A stretch of DNA of 64,000 bases from Deltaproteobacteria bacterium (GTDB taxonomy: Bacteria > Myxococcota_A > Polyangia > GCA-2747355). Of the stretch, positions 58,337 through 64,000 are shown one piece after another. The notes beneath the pieces are model-generated. The model was not told the DNA's origin. It searched no databases and worked only from the letters and a program-made list of their open reading frames with translations. Both the position numbers and the translations under genes were made by a program. Position 1 is the stretch's first letter, and each line of letters begins with the position of its first letter. The stretch spans positions 1 through 64,000 of the forward strand of contig JACKDQ010000007.1 of NCBI GenBank assembly GCA_020633415.1, in the 5' to 3' direction.

Positions 58337-59842
58337 CTACTTCCCGCGAGTAAACAGTCGACGAAACAGGCCGCTTTTCGGGCGCTTGGTTCGCGGCGTT
58401 CCGTCGGCGTCGGTATCGTCCTCTTCGTCGGACTCACTTCGCTTCAGCTCGTCGTCGGCTTGCGTGTCCTCGAGTGCGTCGCCCGAGGTGGCGAAATCTG
58501 CCGGGACTTGATGATCGACGCGCGTGTGATCTTCGGCTGCCTCGCTCTCGGGGTCGGGCGGGTCTGCGAGCGCGGCGAACACGTCGTCGTCTTCGCTGAG
58601 GCTTTCGTCGTCGATGAAGTGATCGCGATCGGCGGCGTCGATCGGCAGCTCGGTCTCGCCCGTCGTTTCGCCTTCCATGCTCTCGAGACTGACGTCGACG
58701 CTGCTTGGCAAGGCAACCGTGCGCATGATCGGCTCACCGCGATAGGGTGGCGCCGGTGGGTGACCCGCACTGCCGAAGTGATTTGTCGGTGCGTCCTCGG
58801 GGTCGAAGGGCGGCGCATCGGAGTCGACCAACAGGTCGTCGACGGCTGTGCTGATCGCCTCGATCGGCAATGAATCGTCGCTGTCGAGCTGGCGTTGCTG
58901 CCATGGATCGCCGACCAGCTCGTCGGCCGGCTGAACAGTGGTCGCTGGCCGTGGTGAGCCTGACGCTTCGCTGGGTGGTGCGGTCGGCGCGGGCTCTTCG
59001 GGGCCGAGCCCCGGGTTTGTGCGCTCGACAGAGTCGTAGGGAGCGGCACGCCAGGGTCTGCCGAGCAGAGCGAGCGCGCGCTCCGTCGCCCGTGGGTTGG
59101 GGGCGGGGAGCGAATCGAGCTCGGAAACGTCCGCACCGAGAGCCGCTTGGCGGACTGCTTGAATGCGCCGTGGGTCGATACGCTCCAAAGCTATCATGTC
59201 GTCGAGCAGCGCATCGCGTGGATCGGTGCGCGGCGGTCTGTTGTCCGGAGCGGTTGTCGGTGCTGCGGCGAAGCGCTGGTCTGTGGCCTTGTCGTCGCGG
59301 GGGGCAACGTCTGGCCTCGCCTCGCCGTTCAATTCGGCTGATTCGTCTGATTCGGGGCGCCGCAGCTCGACTTCGGTCTGCGAGTCGGCCGATGATGTCA
59401 CGTCGAGTAGCGCAGGGTCGATCTGACCGTCGAGTTCGATGCCACCTACTGCACCGTCGATGGCATGGACTTCGTGGGTCAGCGAGCGCTCGACCTGCGT
59501 TTCGGCCAGCGCACCTTCTTTGAAGGCAATGATCTGCTCGATGATCTGAGCGCTATTGCCGTCGAGTTCAGCGAAGCGAACGCCCATTCCGTGGGGCTCG
59601 TCGGGCGCTAGTTCGTCGTAGGCCTTGACCCAGACCACGCGGCCCCAGCCGCGCAGCAGCTCGCTGCCATCGCGGAGCAGCAACTCGAAGTTGATCTCTG
59701 TACCAACGGGTTGGGGTCGGCGGCTTTGAATGAACATTCCGCCGCGGCTGACGTTGGGGGCGTATTTGCGGACAAACGTATCGATGTCCGGATATTTGAG
59801 CCGGATGCGCAGCGAAATCCGAGAGTTATCGCGCCATGCCAC
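58337..59842 (-). CDS. PilZ-type (TIGR02266-like) protein with long acidic tail
   Basis: A 501-aa protein. The N-terminal 110 residues match the myxobacterial PilZ-like paralogous domain: RISLRIRLKYPDIDTFVRKY, NVSRGGMFIQSRRPQPVGTE, GRVVWVKAYDE, MGVRFAELDGNSAQI. The canonical RxxxR c-di-GMP motif is not obvious. The remaining 390 residues are acidic, Pro/Ser-rich and disordered, ending in a basic patch (KSGLFRRLFTRGK) that may meet the membrane. Start at GTG 59842 is chosen because it opens directly onto the domain; no ATG is available in frame. Just downstream of alaS. Confidence 0.83.
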   Translation of the reverse strand: MAWRDNSRISLRIRLKYPDIDTFVRKYAPNVSRGGMFIQSRRPQPVGTEINFELLLRDGSELLRGWGRVVWVKAYDELAPDEPHGMGVRFAELDGNSAQIIEQIIAFKEGALAETQVERSLTHEVHAIDGAVGGIELDGQIDPALLDVTSSADSQTEVELRRPESDESAELNGEARPDVAPRDDKATDQRFAAAPTTAPDNRPPRTDPRDALLDDMIALERIDPRRIQAVRQAALGADVSELDSLPAPNPRATERALALLGRPWRAAPYDSVERTNPGLGPEEPAPTAPPSEASGSPRPATTVQPADELVGDPWQQRQLDSDDSLPIEAISTAVDDLLVDSDAPPFDPEDAPTNHFGSAGHPPAPPYRGEPIMRTVALPSSVDVSLESMEGETTGETELPIDAADRDHFIDDESLSEDDDVFAALADPPDPESEAAEDHTRVDHQVPADFATSGDALEDTQADDELKRSESDEEDDTDADGTPRTKRPKSGLFRRLFTRGK

Positions 59843-59929
59843 GATGGCAAGATCATGACACCCAGGGGTTGACCCTGTCAAACAACCCGAGCGCCAGACA
59901 GGCAAATCCGGCGCTCAGACCGTCTGGGA

Positions 59930-62578
59930 TCAAGCGGATAGCAGCTCGGCGGCGGCGGCAAGGGCAGCATCGAGCTTTGCGGCGCTGGGGCCACCTGCCT
60001 GAGCCATATCGGGACGTCCACCACCCCGCCCGTCGACGATCTCGGCCAGCTTGCCGACCAGCTTGCCGGCGTGAAATTGCTTGGTCAGATCCTTGCTGAC
60101 CATGACCAGCAGCGTTGCCTTGCCTTCGTGTTCCCCGCCAAGCACAACGATTCCCGAGCCCAAACGATCGCGCAGCGAGTCGCCGGCATCGCGGAGCGTC
60201 TTGGGGTCGCCGACGGCGACGCGAGTGGCTAGCAGCTTGACGCCGGAAACTTCGACGACGGCGGCCAGCGGATCGCGTTCGTTGGCGCCCGACGCGAGTG
60301 CACGTCGCGCTTCGGCCAGCTCCTTGTCGCTCTGCCGCAGCTGAGCTTGCAGGCGCTCGACGCGCTCGAGCAGTTGCTCGGGTCCGACCTTGAGCGCCCG
60401 AGCGGCCGCCTCGAGCAGCGCGGCGCGTTCGCGGTCGTAGGCCAGCGCAGCAGCGCCGGTTAGACCAACGATTCGCCGCACACCGAGGGCCAGCGGCTCC
60501 TCGGCGACGATGCGGCACAGGCCGATATCGCCACTACGCCCGACGTGCGTACCGCCGCAGAGCTCGATCGACTGCTCGCCGATGCGTACCACGCGAACAA
60601 CGTCGCCATACTTTTCGCCAAACAGCGACATCGCGCCGGCCGATCGCGCTTCGTCGATCGCCATCTCCTCGGTGCGGCTGGGAACGTTGGCGCGGATCTG
60701 TTCGTTGATCTGATCTTCGACGATGGCGAGCTGCTCTTTGCTCATCGCCTCAAAGTGGCTGAAGTCGAATCGCAAACGCTCCGCCGAGACTTCCGAGCCC
60801 TTTTGCGCGACGTGGGGCCCAAGCACGCGTCGCAGCGCGTGGTGCAGCAGGTGGGTCGCCGAGTGGTTTGAGCGGATTGCCTGTCGGCGGCCGCGATCGA
60901 CGGTGGCCACCACCGATTGACCGACTTTGATCGTGCCCTGCTTGAGCAGGCAGCTGTGGACGAAGTGGGCACCCGTTGGCTTGGTGGTGTCTTGGACCTC
61001 GAGGGTCGCGCTCGCGCCATGCTTGCTGTCGATCGTGCCTTGGTCGCCGATCTGTCCGCCACCCCGTGCATAAAACGGCGTAGCGTCGAGATACAGATCG
61101 ACTCGCGCGGGCGCAGTGGCCTGGTCGACACGCCGCACCGCGCCATCCTCACCGACCAACAGCAGGCCGATGATCTGGGCTTCGCCGGCTTCGCTGCCGT
61201 AGCCGGTAAACTGCGTTTCTGGCAATTCCTCAGCGAGCGCCTTGTAGAGCGGGTCGATCGCCTTGTCGCCGACCTTCGTTTCGGCGGAGCCGTGGGTCTT
61301 CTCGATCCACTCGCGGGCTGCGTCTTCATCGACAGAGAGCTGCGCATCTTCGGCGATCAGCCGTGTAAGGTCGATCGGAAAGCCGTAGGTCGCGCAGAGG
61401 TCGCCGACAAACTCTGCCGACAGCGCAGCATCACCGGCCCCCTTGGCCTTTTCGATCGCCTGGGAGAGCCGTTGCGTTCCTCGCGAAAGCGTTCGACGGA
61501 AGGCGCTCTCTTCGGCGTCGACGACCTTCTCGATCGTTTCGCGACGCAGCGGCAGATCTGGATACGCCGAACCAAGCATGTCGACGACGCGACCGCAGAT
61601 GCCAGCAAAAAAATTGTCCTCGAGTCCGAGCAAGGTGCCGTGGCGAATCGCGCGGCGCATGATGCGGCGCAGGACGTATTCGCGCCCGCCTTTGTCGGGA
61701 AACACGCCGTCGGCGATGCAAAACGCGGTGGCGCGCGCGTGATCGGCCAGCACACGCATACTCGTGTCATTGTCGGCGTTCTTGCCGTAGGGAATGCCAG
61801 AGCGCTCGGCGACGGCATCGATCAGCGGGAAGATCAGATCGGTGTCGAAGGTCGAGGGCTTACCTTGCAGCACCATCGCCAGGCGCTCGAGACCCATGCC
61901 GGTATCGACGCCCGTCCGCTCCAGCGGCGAGAGTTGGCCGTCTTGGCGATTGAACTGCATGAAGACCAGGTTCCAAACCTCAAGCCACGCTTCGAGGTCT
62001 TGCGGATCGGGAATCGTATCGCCGTGCGGGACGTGCAGCTCAGTGCAAGGGCCGCACGGACCGCTGTCGCCCATCGCCCAGAAGTTGTCCGCCTTACCCA
62101 GCCGCTGAATGCGCCGCTCGGGCAGACCGATCACTTCGTGCCAAACGGCAAACGCTTGGTCGTCGGCGGGAACCTCGTCATCGCCACCGAAGATCGAGAC
62201 CATGATTCTGTCGCCATCGATGCCGACTTCTTCGGTCAGGAAACGCCAGGCATGTTTGATCGCGCCTTCTTTGAAGTAGTCGCCAAACGAGAAGTTTCCA
62301 AGCATCTCAAAGAAGGTGTGGTGTCGCGTCGTGCGGCCGACGGCCTCAAGGTCGTTATGCTTGCCGGTGACCCGCAGGCACTTTTGCGAAGTAGTCGCGC
62401 AGTTGAAGTCACGCGTTTGCAGGCCGACGAACACGTCTTTGAACTGCACCATGCCGGCGTTGGTGAAATAGAGCGTTGGGTCATTGTCCGGCACGAGCGA
62501 AGAACTCGGCACCACACAATGGTCTGCGCGCTGGAAGAACTGGAGAAACCGCTGACGGACATCGTTTCCTGAAATCAT
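59930..62578 (-). CDS. alaS: Alanyl-tRNA synthetase
   Basis: An 882-aa class II synthetase charging tRNA-Ala. The ATG at 62578 has GAGGATC eight bases upstream. Motif-rich catalytic domain: NDPTLYFTNAGMVQFKDVF, TTSQKCLRVTGKHNDLEAVG, GDSGPCGPCTEL. The editing domain zinc site has HSATHLLHHALRRVLG and CGGTHV, and the C-terminal DHHA1/C-Ala part ends with GGGRPDMAQAGG. Full length, all motifs intact. It is 95 bp from the edge-truncated beta-barrel gene upstream, with PilZ 87 bp downstream. Confidence 0.97.
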   Translation of the reverse strand: MISGNDVRQRFLQFFQRADHCVVPSSSLVPDNDPTLYFTNAGMVQFKDVFVGLQTRDFNCATTSQKCLRVTGKHNDLEAVGRTTRHHTFFEMLGNFSFGDYFKEGAIKHAWRFLTEEVGIDGDRIMVSIFGGDDEVPADDQAFAVWHEVIGLPERRIQRLGKADNFWAMGDSGPCGPCTELHVPHGDTIPDPQDLEAWLEVWNLVFMQFNRQDGQLSPLERTGVDTGMGLERLAMVLQGKPSTFDTDLIFPLIDAVAERSGIPYGKNADNDTSMRVLADHARATAFCIADGVFPDKGGREYVLRRIMRRAIRHGTLLGLEDNFFAGICGRVVDMLGSAYPDLPLRRETIEKVVDAEESAFRRTLSRGTQRLSQAIEKAKGAGDAALSAEFVGDLCATYGFPIDLTRLIAEDAQLSVDEDAAREWIEKTHGSAETKVGDKAIDPLYKALAEELPETQFTGYGSEAGEAQIIGLLLVGEDGAVRRVDQATAPARVDLYLDATPFYARGGGQIGDQGTIDSKHGASATLEVQDTTKPTGAHFVHSCLLKQGTIKVGQSVVATVDRGRRQAIRSNHSATHLLHHALRRVLGPHVAQKGSEVSAERLRFDFSHFEAMSKEQLAIVEDQINEQIRANVPSRTEEMAIDEARSAGAMSLFGEKYGDVVRVVRIGEQSIELCGGTHVGRSGDIGLCRIVAEEPLALGVRRIVGLTGAAALAYDRERAALLEAAARALKVGPEQLLERVERLQAQLRQSDKELAEARRALASGANERDPLAAVVEVSGVKLLATRVAVGDPKTLRDAGDSLRDRLGSGIVVLGGEHEGKATLLVMVSKDLTKQFHAGKLVGKLAEIVDGRGGGRPDMAQAGGPSAAKLDAALAAAAELLSA

Positions 62579-62673
62579 GGCTGTAGATCCTCTGACCGAG
62601 ATATAGCACCGACCTCGGCCGCCCAAAAGAGCAGATCGCCTCATGGGTCGGCTCTGCGGCCCAACCAAGCGGC

Positions 62674-64000
62674 TTAGTAGGAGTAGCCGACGCTAAACGT
62701 CGTGCCCGCGTAGATGTCGAGGGCGCCGCCCGCGTAGTTGCCGCACTTGCGACCATCGAAGAAGCAGTCGCCTTGGAAGGAGTAGAAGAATCGACGATAG
62801 AACCCACCGATCGAGGCCGTGAAGCCGTGATAGCGCACGAATACACCGCCACCGACGTCGATGCCGCCGGTGGAGCTCTTGCCATAACCGTCGGCGCCGA
62901 GTTGCTCGATGTCTCCAGCGGAGAAAACCAGCAGATAGTCGAAGCCGATGCGCCCACCGATGGCGAACTTGCCGCGCACAAAAAACGGCACATCGAGGTG
63001 GACCAGCGCCAACTTGAGGTACGCGTAACTGATGTTGGGCAGGGGGATCGCCGCTTGTCCGCTCTCGTCGGTCGAGAAGCCTTGAATCCCATAGTCGAGG
63101 CCAGCGAATAGCGTCGGGCTGGTCGCTTTGCCGAGCATGTTCCAGCGATAGCGCACGCCGAATTCGATGCCTTGGATCAGCGTGTCCGACTCGCCGGCGA
63201 CACCAGAGACCTGAGACTTGAGCCCCAGTACGCGGAAATAACGCAGGTTGAGGCCGATGTTGCCCCAGGCCGCCCGCGTGAGCGCTGCCAAGGGGTAGAC
63301 GGCCGCGTCGATCGCGATCGCAGGCACTAGGCCGGGGGTTCGATAGTCGGCGGGATTGGCGGGTTCGATCGGGTCGTTGAAGGTGAAGCTGCGACTGAGC
63401 AGGATCAAGCCGGTGTTGACTTCAACGATTCGGGCCCAGCTTGGTCGGGCGTCGCTGTCCTGGCGGAGTTGGAGATCGCCGCTCTTGCTAGCGCGCCGTT
63501 GGCGACGCGTGTTGTTATCGGTGTCGTCGTCGTCATCGTCGCTGCCGGTGTCTCGCCGGTGGCGGACCAACGCCGGCGGTTTGCTGCGCCTTGCCGCGTC
63601 GTCGGTTACGGAAAAGCCCAGGTCGTCGCCGCCAGAGGAGTCGGTGGGGGGATCTTTGGCTGGGGGGGCGGGATCCTGTGGCGGATCTCGCGGCTGATCC
63701 GCGGCCGACGTCTTGCGTTGGTGCGGATCGCTGCGGGCGACTTTTTTGCGTCGCACGATCGGTCGGCGCCTGGCCACACGGCGGACCGCAGGCGCGGGCG
63801 CAGTCGTGCGGGCGGCCATACGCAGCACTGCTCCGACCGCCCGACGCGCCGAGGAGCGATCGAGTCTTGTTCCGCGTAATGCGATCACCTTGGTACCGAT
63901 CGCCCGGCCGTCTGCACCGTTGTAGACGACGATGCGCAACGTCCAGCGACCGCTAAGTCGCAAGATGCTGCCACCGATAATCGCCGATACGGCAGCCGCC
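62674..64000 (-). CDS. Outer-membrane beta-barrel protein with disordered basic linker (5' end outside window)
   Basis: The reading frame stays open to the window edge, so the start lies beyond 64000; a TTG at 63963 is the first start-like codon visible. At least 440 residues are seen. The early part holds a beta-like block (LRLSGRWTLRIVVYNGADGR) and an Arg-rich stretch; a Pro/Asp/Lys-rich linker follows (RKTSAADQPRDPPQDPAPPA). The C-terminal 250 residues form an outer-membrane barrel (TGLILLSRSFTFNDPIEPAN, FFVRGKFAIGGRIGFDYLLV), ending TTFSVGYSY with terminal aromatic Tyr. It resembles myxobacterial exported proteins of unknown role. Confidence 0.8.
   Translation of the reverse strand, partial: AAAVSAIIGGSILRLSGRWTLRIVVYNGADGRAIGTKVIALRGTRLDRSSARRAVGAVLRMAARTTAPAPAVRRVARRRPIVRRKKVARSDPHQRKTSAADQPRDPPQDPAPPAKDPPTDSSGGDDLGFSVTDDAARRSKPPALVRHRRDTGSDDDDDDTDNNTRRQRRASKSGDLQLRQDSDARPSWARIVEVNTGLILLSRSFTFNDPIEPANPADYRTPGLVPAIAIDAAVYPLAALTRAAWGNIGLNLRYFRVLGLKSQVSGVAGESDTLIQGIEFGVRYRWNMLGKATSPTLFAGLDYGIQGFSTDESGQAAIPLPNISYAYLKLALVHLDVPFFVRGKFAIGGRIGFDYLLVFSAGDIEQLGADGYGKSSTGGIDVGGGVFVRYHGFTASIGGFYRRFFYSFQGDCFFDGRKCGNYAGGALDIYAGTTFSVGYSY

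Noticed and set aside
60917..62572. Long plus-strand open frame of 551 codons opposite alaS
   Set aside because: It is entirely antisense to a full-length alaS with all motifs; such shadows are common at this GC content and the translation shows no domain.

Overview
The window is GC-rich chromosomal DNA from a gliding-type or predatory deltaproteobacterium (Myxococcota or a close relative). The evidence is convergent: a Ser/Thr kinase with a PEGA-like tail, FHA-containing sigma-54 activators, many short-signal lipoproteins, VWA proteins with thrombospondin type 3 (TSP3) calcium repeats, a MYXO-CTERM-like surface protein, a bactofilin, a PilZ protein of the myxobacterial paralogous type, and AgmX/PglI-type C-terminal domains. 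Housekeeping anchors are alaS, pyrE and rpsU. I see no rRNA, tRNA, CRISPR array, transposase or prophage.

Left part (1-22.4 kb). A Ser/Thr kinase (-) faces a long tightly packed (+) run: VWA/TSP3 lipoprotein, one TolQ-like and two TolR-like motor proteins, a small secreted protein, an FHA-TM-TonB/AgmX protein, two outer-membrane beta-barrels, two large TPR proteins, a coiled-coil lipoprotein, a third TPR protein, an FHA/sigma-54 activator and a lipoprotein. Most junctions overlap by 1-8 nt. Content and order match the Agl-Glt gliding and Nfs spore-coat machineries of Myxococcus, here in one locus. A TPR-like membrane protein and a kelch-type lipoprotein follow.

Middle part (22.4-41.9 kb). 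This holds a GMC oxidoreductase with a gluconate-dehydrogenase subunit 3-like partner, a membrane spermidine-synthase-like protein, a TSP3/MYXO-CTERM protein with a clear terminator, and a five-gene run of exported lipoproteins (two VWA/TSP3 paralogues, a PPC-type protein, a beta-propeller, a small one). Then come a Cys-rich lipoprotein, a nucleotidyltransferase-like protein lacking its catalytic motifs, a FecR/ECF-sigma pair, and a small Cys-rich lipoprotein behind a good sigma-54-like promoter.

Right part (41.9-64 kb). A thiamine-diphosphate enzyme and an SDR dehydrogenase are divergent from a TetR regulator with a perfect inverted-repeat operator between them. After a two-domain glycosyltransferase comes a coupled pair on the minus strand: a membrane-anchored pseudokinase and an SF2 helicase-like protein whose ATPase motifs are destroyed. 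Then rpsU, and a probable minus-strand operon bactofilin, pyrE, lipoprotein, HEAT lipoprotein, FHA-GAF-sigma-54 activator, Ogt-AlkA fusion, patatin. alaS, PilZ and the edge-truncated beta-barrel gene complete the window.

The best leads for undescribed biology are the pseudokinase/degenerate-helicase pair and the single-locus Agl-Glt/Nfs-like machine, which has an asymmetric TolR pair and an attached VWA lipoprotein.
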